NCBI GenBank assembly: GCA_024663395.1
Contig: JANFAH010000015.1
Coordinates: forward strand, 1,420,001-1,431,670
Direction: 5' to 3'
From: Pisolithus tinctorius
Taxonomy: Eukaryota; Basidiomycota; Agaricomycetes; Boletales; Pisolithaceae
DNA: 11,670 nt
The position numbers and the translations under genes were made by a program. The notes below the pieces were generated by a model. The model was given only the letters and a program-made list of their open reading frames with translations. It did no database searches and was not told the origin of the DNA. This document shows, one piece after another, positions 1 to 5,673 of the stretch. The first letter of the stretch is position 1. Each line of letters starts with the position of its first letter.

Positions 1-700
1 TGTGATTAAGATGTGCATGTCGCGAAACCCATGATGAAAATGGAAGATAAACCATTTCCGTACCACCAGTACCTTCCACCGCCGGATAGGTAGATTGTCC
101 AATACCAGTAGGTATAATGCTATCTTCATTATACAACCAGTCATTGACGACGTATGCATTATCCGGTTTCTCAGAAGAATGGAAGAACAAGAAGCGAACT
201 TTCCATTCCGACTGACCGCTCAAAGACCACAGTCCACGGAAACATAAACCCGTCATCATGATTCGATCGCTTCTACGAAGGAACCGAGTATCGGGTTTAT
301 TAGAATATGGTATAGTGTTGCCTTGACCACACCAAAACTGTACGTAATTTTCCCACGGAGTGTCTTCAAACCTCCTACGAGTGTCAAACATTATTGGCGC
401 ACCCTTTCCAAGTTGGTCTGGGTGGGACTCGTGGGGGATACCACTCGCCAGGCAGATCTCCGTGAGCTTCCCGTTTCGGAAGGTCCCCTTGGTGTAGGTC
501 TTGCGTCGGCGGGTAAGTATTCGCTTACGACGCATTCGCAACTGAGCATAAACCCTCTTCCGATAGGTTGTACGCTTGTACCGTCTTCGTGTTGTATTTC
601 CTCTCCGTCGACTAAAACGCGACCGTCTCGAAGAAAGCTTACGGAACTTCCTTGTCCGACCAGTACGTGTCCGTCTGCGTACGTAACGCGAACGAGCCAT
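1..700 (-). CDS. Capsid-like protein, 5' part (runs off the window start)
   Basis: This is the N-terminal 233 residues of the capsid-like protein, read on the minus strand from the ATG at 698-700 and cut by the window edge. It is identical to the corresponding part of the complete gene at 5674-7554, which carries the full description. The first about 70 residues are very rich in arginine and lysine (an R-arm expected to bind ssDNA and act as a nuclear signal). The start of the predicted jelly-roll follows. If the molecule is circular, this is the same gene as 5674-7554 rather than a second one. The ATG at 700 is preferred because a TATA box at 778-785 places transcription start at about 750, close to the only other upstream ATG. 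Confidence 0.8.
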   Translation of the reverse strand, partial: MARSRYVRRRTRTGRTRKFRKLSSRRSRFSRRRGNTTRRRYKRTTYRKRVYAQLRMRRKRILTRRRKTYTKGTFRNGKLTEICLASGIPHESHPDQLGKGAPIMFDTRRRFEDTPWENYVQFWCGQGNTIPYSNKPDTRFLRRSDRIMMTGLCFRGLWSLSGQSEWKVRFLFFHSSEKPDNAYVVNDWLYNEDSIIPTGIGQSTYPAVEGTGGTEMVYLPFSSWVSRHAHLNH

Positions 701-777
701 TCCTTTCGAAGATTGATTCCAGGTGATGAAGGTACAAGGTAAAGTGTCATCGCCTTAACCTTAACTCAATCTCACTC

Positions 778-785
778 TATTTATA
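778..785 (-). promoter_or_regulatory. TATA box of the capsid-like gene
   Basis: The minus strand reads TATAAATA here, 78-85 bases upstream of the capsid ATG (698-700). A start site about 30 bases downstream would fall near 750, giving a leader of about 50 bases. It lies just beyond the stop codon (842-844) of the upstream minus-strand gene, so the two genes probably have separate transcripts. Confidence 0.55.
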
Positions 786-827
786 CTCACACATCACGCA
801 AGAGGACAAACAAATACAAATATATTT

Positions 828-848
828 GTTCTAGGATTTTCCTAGAAC
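828..848. repeat. Perfect hairpin over the stop codon of the unknown gene
   Basis: GTTCTAGGA, a TTT loop and TCCTAGAAC form a 9-bp perfect stem. The stop codon of the minus-strand 377-residue gene (842-844) lies inside the stem. The AT-rich palindrome CAAATATATTTG (817-828) directly abuts it. A role in transcript 3' end formation is possible but not shown by the sequence. Confidence 0.6.
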
Positions 849-2082
849 CGGCAACGAGCCATGGGAGATTCGAGATCCTCCCATGCCAGCATGTCCCCCA
901 CCTCCGCCATCTGCAGGTGAGCCAAATAGGCGGCGGCAGACAGGTAGCTACGGACAAATTTATGGTATGTATCTCGATCTACATACCTATCCATCCTACC
1001 CATCCAAGGAAAGCGACCGCTTTCCTCCAGCCACCCTCCTGATGCCCACCGAGGGTGTGCTAACACCGCCGCCACTTCTCCAAGCACAATGGGGAGTGCT
1101 TGCTCCTGCATTGCACCGCCTACTCCGGGTTCGAGGACTGGGGTACTGAACGTGTCGGGGGCCAGGTAACTCGCGCACCGCTGGTGGTAGGCTTGGAGCG
1201 GGTCGCGCGGCTCGACGTGCCACGGGTCGTATTCGTCTGACTCCGAAGTCCCCGACGACGAGGAGGGAGGGGGGGAGATGCGAATCTCAACGTCGGGGGC
1301 TCCGGGCTCTCCTGTTTCACCCGCTTGAGTGGCGACGACGGGCGAAGGGGTTCTCCTTGGCGAGGGGGGGAGGGACTTGAAGGGGGAAATATTTCCGCAT
1401 ACTCCCGCTTCAATAACCTCCTCGCCGGGACTATGGCGGGCACTCGAAAGGGGGGGGGGCGATCCAAGGGAGGAGAGCGCTGACCACCAGCTTGAGGAGG
1501 AGGAGGCACTGGGGTTTGGGGGACTACTCGGGGTCGCGGAAACCCAATCGCCTGCCATATCTGGGCACGCAGGTTCTCCGGCCTTTTCGCCAGCCTCACC
1601 GTCGTGAACCTCATCAACCCCAGGTTGGGAATCACCGCCAGCCTTGGGGACGACGCTGTATACTTCCCATTGCTAATGAACATGTTAGTCAGATAGGGAC
1701 GCCAATCTCACTAACATGCTCACCTCATTGTGACCTTCACTTGCAGGTCCCAAAGCTGCTGGCACATCAGTGCCACTATCTCCGCGGCACGCGGTTTCCT
1801 CTCCAATGAACTAAAAAACTTCAATGAATATCAGAAAAAGCAATTAAAACAACGTTGCATACTTACCTTATCATTGCATGGCTCCTCATGTCGCCATACA
1901 TGCCCTATCCCAACAGGGCGGATCTCCTCAATCAAGGTGTCGTAGGCACCGATGACAGTGCCACAAGGGCAACTGACGTAGTCATCGAGACTACTTGGAG
2001 ACGACACCTCCATCTTGGAGCCTTCGTCGACTCGAGCGAAGTGGGACTGAATAAGATCGAAGTTGTTGAACGCGTAAGACAT
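842..2082 (-). CDS. Unrecognised three-exon protein, 377 residues, upstream of capsid gene
   Basis: I do not recognise this protein. Minus-strand exons are 1867-2082 (72 codons), 1724-1810 (29 codons) and 842-1672 (276 codons plus stop). Both introns have consensus ends: GTAAGT...TAG (56 nt) and GTGAGC...TAG (51 nt, with CTAAC as a likely branch site). All exons join in phase without stops. Residues 38-69 hold a possible metal-binding set: C38-x-C40, H61-x3-H65 and C69. Residues about 140-240 are Ser/Pro-rich and probably disordered. The last about 110 residues look folded, with Trp, Tyr and Leu in helix-like patterns. A TATA-like TATTTAAA lies at 2124-2131. The position, in capsid orientation and just upstream of it, recalls the extra virion-sense genes of geminivirus-like genomes, but no similarity is visible and no function is proposed. 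The exon structure is inferred from splice signals and frame. Confidence 0.75.
1673..1723 (-). other. Intron 2 of the 377-residue gene
   Basis: It is 51 nt on the minus strand, with donor GAG|GTGAGC at 1723, CTGACTAACATG as a branch region, and acceptor TTCATTAG ending at 1673. Removing it joins exon 2 in phase to the long 3' reading frame, entering it 38 codons upstream of its first internal ATG at 1558. Confidence 0.75.
1811..1866 (-). other. Intron 1 of the 377-residue gene
   Basis: It is 56 nt on the minus strand, with donor AAG|GTAAGT at 1866 and acceptor TTTTTTAG ending at 1811 after a T-rich tract. Without splicing, the reading frame from the ATG at 2082 ends at a stop inside the intron (83 residues). 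With splicing it continues in phase into exon 2. Confidence 0.75.
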
Positions 2083-2123
2083 GATGAGAGAGGATAATGA
2101 AAGGAAATGGCACGACGGCGGAC

Positions 2124-2131
2124 TTTAAATA
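2124..2131 (-). promoter_or_regulatory. TATA-like box of the 377-residue gene
   Basis: The minus strand reads TATTTAAA, 42-49 bases upstream of the ATG at 2080-2082. This predicts transcription start about 15 bases before the ATG, supporting that ATG as the start codon. Confidence 0.45.
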
Positions 2132-2379
2132 TCCCAACAATGGCGTCATGTGACTTTTTTCTCATGGACACTAATCGGGAACATTCCAGTGGGGATTGTT
2201 CAGTTGCATCCTATTCGGATAAACCACGCATGTTACTCGGCTCTAAGATCCGGCCGAATAAGCGACGTCACACTGCCTCGCTTCTGATGGAAACATCTGA
2301 TGGCAACGCGTCTTATCGCCGCATGCGCTGTTTACGCCGGATCATCGTTTCGCCTCAAACAGTCCAATGCTGTGCGAGT

Positions 2380-2479
2380 GAGTCATGTTTTACTAAGCCA
2401 TATAACCTTATAGAGTCATCACGAGTCATTCCGAGTCATATTGACAGCGGATAACATCATCCGCAGTTGATGTGACTCA
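2380..2479. repeat. GAGTCAT repeat cluster with 10-bp phasing
   Basis: GAGTCAT occurs at 2380-2386 and then at 2413, 2423 and 2433, exactly one helical turn apart. TGACTCA lies at 2473-2479. Two sites (TGAGTCA at 2379-2385 and TGACTCA at 2473-2479) are perfect matches to the AP-1/Gcn4-type bZIP site. An inverted pair GCGGAT/ATCCGC lies between the triple repeat and the last site. Likely roles are transcription-factor binding for the divergent promoters or replication-protein binding. Confidence 0.6.
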
Positions 2480-2568
2480 TAATGACTGTTCGGCACAGCC
2501 ATATGTCTCGGGTATGGTATGAACCGACTACTACCCCCGGGCCTATAACCCTGGGAATGTCTGCGTTC

Positions 2569-2580
2569 TACCCATACCCA
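2569..2580 (-). repeat. Inverted iteron pair, TGGGTA x2
   Basis: TACCCA repeats in tandem on the plus strand, which is TGGGTATGGGTA on the minus strand. It is the same hexamer as the direct pair beside the hairpin (2688-2705), in opposite orientation and about 110 bases away. Confidence 0.5.
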
Positions 2581-2687
2581 ACGCCGCATTAGGAAGGAGT
2601 TACCAATTATGGTACCACTACCTTCCGTTTATGGTCTTACGACAGGGTATACCTGCCTTTTATGGTGCGTCCATTGCCATAAACGGG

Positions 2688-2705
2688 TGGGTAGAGTGGG
2701 TAGAG
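2688..2705 (+). repeat. Direct iterons next to the origin hairpin
   Basis: TGGGTAGAG occurs twice in perfect tandem (2688-2696 and 2697-2705), abutting and partly inside the left arm of the hairpin. Tandem iterons beside a hairpin are the usual Rep-binding arrangement in geminivirus-like origins. Copies with the core TGGGTA also occur inverted at 2569-2580. Confidence 0.6.
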
Positions 2706-2743
2706 GCCCCCCTTACAATGTTATAAAGGGCGGGGGGCCTCTA
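2701..2743. other. Putative rolling-circle replication origin hairpin
   Basis: TAGAGGCCCCCC (2701-2712) pairs perfectly with GGGGGGCCTCTA (2732-2743), giving a 12-bp, mostly GC stem. GTGGG/CCCAC pairing can extend it past a small bulge. The 19-nt loop read on the minus (capsid-sense) strand contains TAACATTGT, which matches the geminivirus nonamer TAATATTAC at six of nine positions. Genomovirus nonamers are known to vary. Its position upstream of rep, next to iterons, is right for an origin. No better hairpin/nonamer was seen elsewhere in the unit. Confidence 0.65.
2722..2727 (+). promoter_or_regulatory. Rep TATA box inside the origin loop
   Basis: TATAAA lies within the single-stranded loop of the hairpin, 60-65 bases upstream of the Rep ATG (2787). 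It predicts a start near 2752 and a pyrimidine-rich leader of about 35 bases. A cruciform or bound Rep would block it, suggesting autoregulation. Confidence 0.6.
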
Positions 2744-2786
2744 TCTCCCACTCGTCGTTTTCGCCTACTTTCCCACACATTCCAAC

Positions 2787-4392
2787 ATGTCTCAAACGTC
2801 ATCCTCCTCTAACCTCTATGCCTCGACGTCGCGATGGCATACTACTCGTTTCGTCTCGCCCATCGCCACGCCCTCCGTCCCCTCCGTGCCAAGCACTCCG
2901 ATGCCTCAAGTAATGGCAGAGGGCCGATGGCGACACCACGCCATCCCATCACCAGCGCTGCCAACGCAGCCTTCTCTCTTCGGCACCCCGCTCGCCCCGC
3001 CTCCGCCCGCTCAACAGCGCACTTCGTCGGTTGGACCGATTAGGTCTCAACCCCTAAGGGCGAGACAGGCTGCACAGCCTGGCGCTACCTTCAGATGGAG
3101 CGCTAAAAGGTATTTTTTGACGTACGCTCAGGTGCGTCACTCTTTTTCTTAATCACATCCATGACTGACTCAAGAGTACGTTTCAGATTGGGGACAGACC
3201 ATCCGACATGGTCAGGGAGTTCTTCGAGAACTGTAACCCCAGGCCATCAACGTGGAAGGCGGCAGTGGAATCCCACCAGGACGGTGGGAAGCACTGGCAC
3301 GTCATCGTCCAGTTCGACCAGGCGATCCGATCTCGTAGAGCGGATCTATTCGACATTGATGGATTGCATCCGAATGTCGTCACGTAAGTCTAATTATATC
3401 TCGATGACTACGTCAACTAATATATTCTTTATAGGCTTAAGTCCCATCGTGATCTCCTTACGCGATGGGAATATATCCATAAGGAGGAGGGAGCGGAGGT
3501 CTTTGGACCTTGGCAGGGACCATCCGGTAATGCCGAGGTCCAGGACCTCAAGGAGGGGAAGCGTGATGAACGCTTCGTTTATATCCGCTCCGCAACCTCT
3601 AGGGACGACTTCGAGGGCCGTGCCAAGGAACTCGCCCCCTACGAGTGGATTATCCACCACGACAAATTCATGTCGTTCGCAGATAAACACTGGAAGGCGC
3701 CAAGGCCAGCCTACGAGTCGAAATGGACAGAGTTCCCACGTCTGCCGGCAGTGATGGCAGAATGGGCCGCGGGTGAGATGAAGAATCCGGATCGTCCGAA
3801 GACCCTTTGCGTGTGGGGCCCATCTCGGACTGGAAAGACCGAATGGGCAAGGTCATTAGGTAAGCCCTCTATTCATCGGGCTTTGATCGATGATATAACA
3901 GCTACTTATTCCCTCCTAGGCCCGCATATCTATATGAATGGCCAGCTTAACGCCGCCAAATTATTTGAATTGGACGGCGATCAAGAACCCGAGTACCTGG
4001 TACTCGACGATATGGACATAGACCGCTTCTGGTCCGTCAAAGAATTCTTCGGTGCGCAGCGAGAATTCGAAATTACGGACAAGTACATGCGCAAGCGCAC
4101 AGTATTCTGGGGTAAGCCGTGTATTTGGCTCAACAACAAGAACCCCCTCAATACAACTGTCCACGACGTCGACTGGTTGAAGGCGAACACCGTTGTCTAC
4201 AATCTAGACCATCCTCTCTATAACGATGCAGAGCCACCTAACCCCCCTCCGGTAGTACCTACACCGGATTTAGGTGAGCCGATCGCGTGGACCCCAACAC
4301 CACCGCCTGTACTCCACCATCCGCAGCCAGTTGCTGCACCGATGGTCTACTTAGAGGATTTGTACCCTAACTGGCCTAGACTTAGAAATTAG
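2787..4392 (+). CDS. rep: Replication-associated protein (Rep), HUH endonuclease and SF3 helicase, four exons
   Basis: It initiates rolling-circle replication by nicking the origin and unwinding DNA. Exons are 2787-3131, 3187-3383, 3435-3859 and 3920-4392, giving 479 residues. Visible motifs: motif I FLTYAQ (110-115); motif II HWH (151-153) followed by Q157; a geminivirus-Rep-sequence-like stretch ending DIDGLHPNV (171-179); motif III YIHK with likely catalytic Y194 and K197; Walker A GPSRTGKT (309-316); Walker B LVLDDMD (349-355); motif C WLNN (392-395). The order and spacing match genomovirus/geminivirus Reps, where introns in rep are known. Unusual points are about 100 Ser/Pro/Ala-rich residues before motif I, which family members normally place near the N terminus, and a proline-rich tail after about residue 425. 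The start is the ATG after the TATA at 2722-2727. Possible polyadenylation signals follow in the AT-rich 3' flank. Confidence 0.93.
3132..3186 (+). other. Rep intron 1
   Basis: It is 55 nt with donor CAG|GTGCGT, a CTGAC-type branch region near 3163-3168, and acceptor TTTCAG. It follows motif I directly. Unspliced, the frame stops 6 codons later; spliced, it continues in phase 0 into motif II. Confidence 0.85.
3384..3434 (+). other. Rep intron 2
   Basis: It is 51 nt with donor CAC|GTAAGT and acceptor TTATAG. It splits the threonine codon after the HPNVV segment and joins it to the exon with motif III. Stops within the intron make splicing necessary for a full Rep. Confidence 0.88.
3860..3919 (+). 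other. Rep intron 3, in frame and stop-free
   Basis: It is 60 nt with donor TTAG|GTAAGC and acceptor CTCCTAG. Because it is a multiple of three with no stop codon, the gene reads straight through it, adding 20 residues. Removing it creates ARSLGPH after Walker A, which is the contiguous form conserved in geminivirus-type Reps. Splicing is therefore the better model. Confidence 0.8.
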
Positions 4393-4510
4393 TATATAGA
4401 TTGTATTATATAATGTATATCATCTGATTGAACGGAATGAACCAAAGTTCCAAATAAGTATAAGGGTGTGTATGCCCATCGATGACGAGGTATGCATGTC
4501 TGTCGATGAC

Positions 4511-4680
4511 AAACCTTAACCTAACCGGACCTTAACGCACCCTAACCTTAACCAGGTTGTCGTAAGGACCGCCGGCAGCGCAGTGGCTCCGGGCCGCATT
4601 CGCGGCCCTTCGCATTTATATAATCGCACCCTAACCGTTAACCACCCCTAACCTAACCAGCTAACCTAACCAGGTTGTCG
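4511..4680. repeat. Degenerate telomere-like CCTAACC/CTTAACC repeats
   Basis: Many copies of CCTAACC, CCTTAACC and CCCTAACC cluster here, interspersed with other sequence. On the minus strand they read GGTTAGG or TTAGGG-like, resembling fungal telomere repeat units, but they are not a regular array. A short related block (CTTAACCTTAAC) also occurs at 754-765 near the capsid start. Confidence 0.5.
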
Positions 4681-4694
4681 TAAGGACCGCCGGC
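4549..4694 (+). repeat. Two 28-bp direct repeats
   Basis: A 28-base sequence beginning TAACCAGGTTGTCG and ending GACCGCCGGC occurs at 4549-4576 and 4667-4694, 118 bases apart. The terminal GACCGCCGGC recurs at 4703 and 4864, where it starts each 161-bp unit. Confidence 0.75.
4591..4608. repeat. GC hairpin, 7-bp stem
   Basis: GGGCCGC, an ATTC loop and GCGGCCC form a perfect 7-bp stem between the two 28-bp repeats. Confidence 0.6.
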
Positions 4695-4702
4695 TTGAGT
4701 GA

Positions 4703-5022
4703 GACCGCCGGCTCTATAGGACTGAGGTACGCTAAGAGCTAGGTTAAGTTAGGCTAGCATAAGGGGGCCTGCGGCCCCCTAAAGGAACCTAACGTTAACC
4801 CACCCCAAGGAGTATCTGATGGTGGGGTGATGAAGGCAATCTCGTGGGATAGGCTATTGGTAGGACCGCCGGCTCTATAGGACTGAGGTACGCTAAGAGC
4901 TAGGTTAAGTTAGGCTAGCATAAGGGGGCCTGCGGCCCCCTAAAGGAACCTAACGTTAACCCACCCCAAGGAGTATCTGATGGTGGGGTGATGAAGGCAA
5001 TCTCGTGGGATAGGCTATTGGT
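4703..5022 (+). repeat. Tandem duplication, 159-bp repeats at 161-bp period
   Basis: The 159 bases at 4703-4861 recur at 4864-5022 with no difference that I can see and only two bases between. Each unit starts GACCGCCGGC and carries a hairpin AGGGGGCC-TGC-GGCCCCCT (4762-4780, repeated at 4923-4941). The identity suggests a recent duplication. The second copy of the large unit ends inside the first subunit, so whether both copies of the genome carry it is unknown. Confidence 0.9.
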
Positions 5023-5074
5023 GGGCCAATGTCAAACTTCATTGTCAACCACCAGTTTCCCCCACCACCACCCT

Positions 5075-5268
5075 TGGGGAGTTTGGCTGGGGCGGCACAT
5101 CTGTTAAAAGATAACGCAGGTGTCCTAAGGGGGACTCATCGAGAACAGAAATCTCGAGTAGAACAAAAGGGTAAAAGTCCCCTTGATTTCGATTTTCAGT
5201 GTGAATAAGAACCGTGAAAGCGTGGCCTATCGATCCTTTAGTCCCTCCGAGTTTGAGGCTAGAGGTGC

Positions 5269-5303
<35 letters not shown>

Positions 5304-5326
5304 AGCCAAGCGTTCATAGCGACGTT

Positions 5327-5362
<36 letters not shown>

Positions 5363-5390
5363 ACCGAAGCAGAATTCGGTAAGCGTTGGA
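5075..5390 (+). rRNA. Fragment of a fungal-type 28S rRNA gene (domain V)
   Basis: This stretch reads as nuclear large-subunit rRNA from TGGGGAGTTTGGCTGGGGCG through GATGTCGGCTCTTCCTATC to TTCGGTAAGCGTTGGA. It is the peptidyl-transferase part of domain V. The segment ATACCGAAGCAGAATTCGGT is the fungal form rather than the plant or animal form. A few positions differ from the fungal consensus I know, for example CCTCCGAG where CCTCGGAG is expected. After 5390 the sequence departs abruptly from rRNA. The fragment is far too short to make a functional rRNA. It is a captured or inserted host piece, or an assembly join. Confidence 0.9.
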
Positions 5391-5460
5391 ACCAAAACCG
5401 TTGTCTCCCGCACACCTCCACGGCATAAGTCTATCCTCTTCAGGCCATCTAATATATGGC

Positions 5461-5500
5461 ATCCACAAATCCCAAGGTCAATCCACAAATCCCAAGGTCA
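5461..5500 (+). repeat. Perfect 20-bp tandem repeat
   Basis: ATCCACAAATCCCAAGGTCA occurs twice without spacing. It is followed at once by the palindrome TCACGTGA (5498-5505, E-box core) and then a duplicated TGATTGCT. It lies about 70 bases past the end of the rRNA fragment. Confidence 0.85.
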
Positions 5501-5563
5501 CGTGATTGCTTGGTGATTGCTCAGTTTAGGGCCGGTCTTTTGTAGTGGTACCTCATGCGGGTT

Positions 5564-5585
5564 TGCCCAAGTCTTCGACTGGGCA
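5564..5585. terminator. Hairpin beyond the capsid gene 3' end
   Basis: TGCCC-A-AGTC and GACT-GGGCA pair as a 9-bp stem with one bulged A and a TTC loop. It lies about 90 bases past the capsid stop, beyond the AATAAA signal. A role in 3' end formation is only a possibility. Confidence 0.3.
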
Positions 5586-5632
5586 GGCGTGGTTTGTTCT
5601 TCTTTTCTGCAACAGCTAATACAATGTATATA

Positions 5633-5638
5633 TTTATT
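5633..5638 (-). terminator. Polyadenylation signal of the capsid-like gene
   Basis: The minus strand reads AATAAA about 36 bases past the capsid stop codon (5674-5676), within an AT-rich stretch. This is consistent with eukaryotic mRNA 3' processing. Confidence 0.5.
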
Positions 5639-5673
5639 TTGCAATCCAACTACACGGTATTCTACATATCTAG

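Larger units (their letters stand above)
2083..2786. other. Large divergent intergenic region (promoters and origin)
   Basis: About 700 bases separate the minus-strand 377-residue gene from plus-strand rep. The region holds a minus-strand TATA (2124-2131), GAGTCAT repeats (2380-2479), an imperfect inverted repeat around 2513-2579, TGGGTA iterons in both orientations, and the origin-like hairpin with the Rep TATA. The arrangement matches the large intergenic region of geminivirus-like genomes. An open frame at 2107-2454 on the plus strand lies in this region but has no promoter, splice or composition support. Confidence 0.7.
4393..5673. other. Convergent intergenic region, 1.28 kb, repeat-rich
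   Basis: It lies between the 3' ends of rep and the capsid gene, and no gene was found. In order it holds AT-rich rep 3' flank (4393-4500), telomere-like repeats with two 28-bp copies (4511-4694), a 161-bp-period duplication (4703-5022), a 28S rRNA fragment (5075-5390), unidentified sequence (5391-5460), a 20-bp tandem repeat (5461-5500) and the capsid 3' flank. Open frames opposite the rRNA fragment are non-genuine. Confidence 0.8.

Noticed and set aside
996..1223. Several short frames on both strands between 883 and 1809
   Set aside because: They are shadows of the Ser/Pro-rich, GC-rich exon 3 of the 377-residue gene, which has consistent splice phase and the better start.
2107..2454. Open frame of 115 codons on the plus strand in the divergent region
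   Set aside because: It overlaps the minus-strand promoter and the GAGTCAT repeats, has no TATA box or splice support, and its composition suggests chance.
3401..3430. TAATATATT in Rep intron 2 as a possible nonamer origin
   Set aside because: It does not sit in a hairpin loop and lies within an intron away from iterons; the hairpin at 2701-2743 is better placed.
4703..5022. CRISPR-like array from the repeated GC blocks
   Set aside because: There are only two long repeats with a 2-base gap and no regular spacers; this is a simple tandem duplication.
5045..5488. Open frame of 147 codons on the minus strand
   Set aside because: It is the antisense of the 28S rRNA fragment; the sequence is explained by rRNA.
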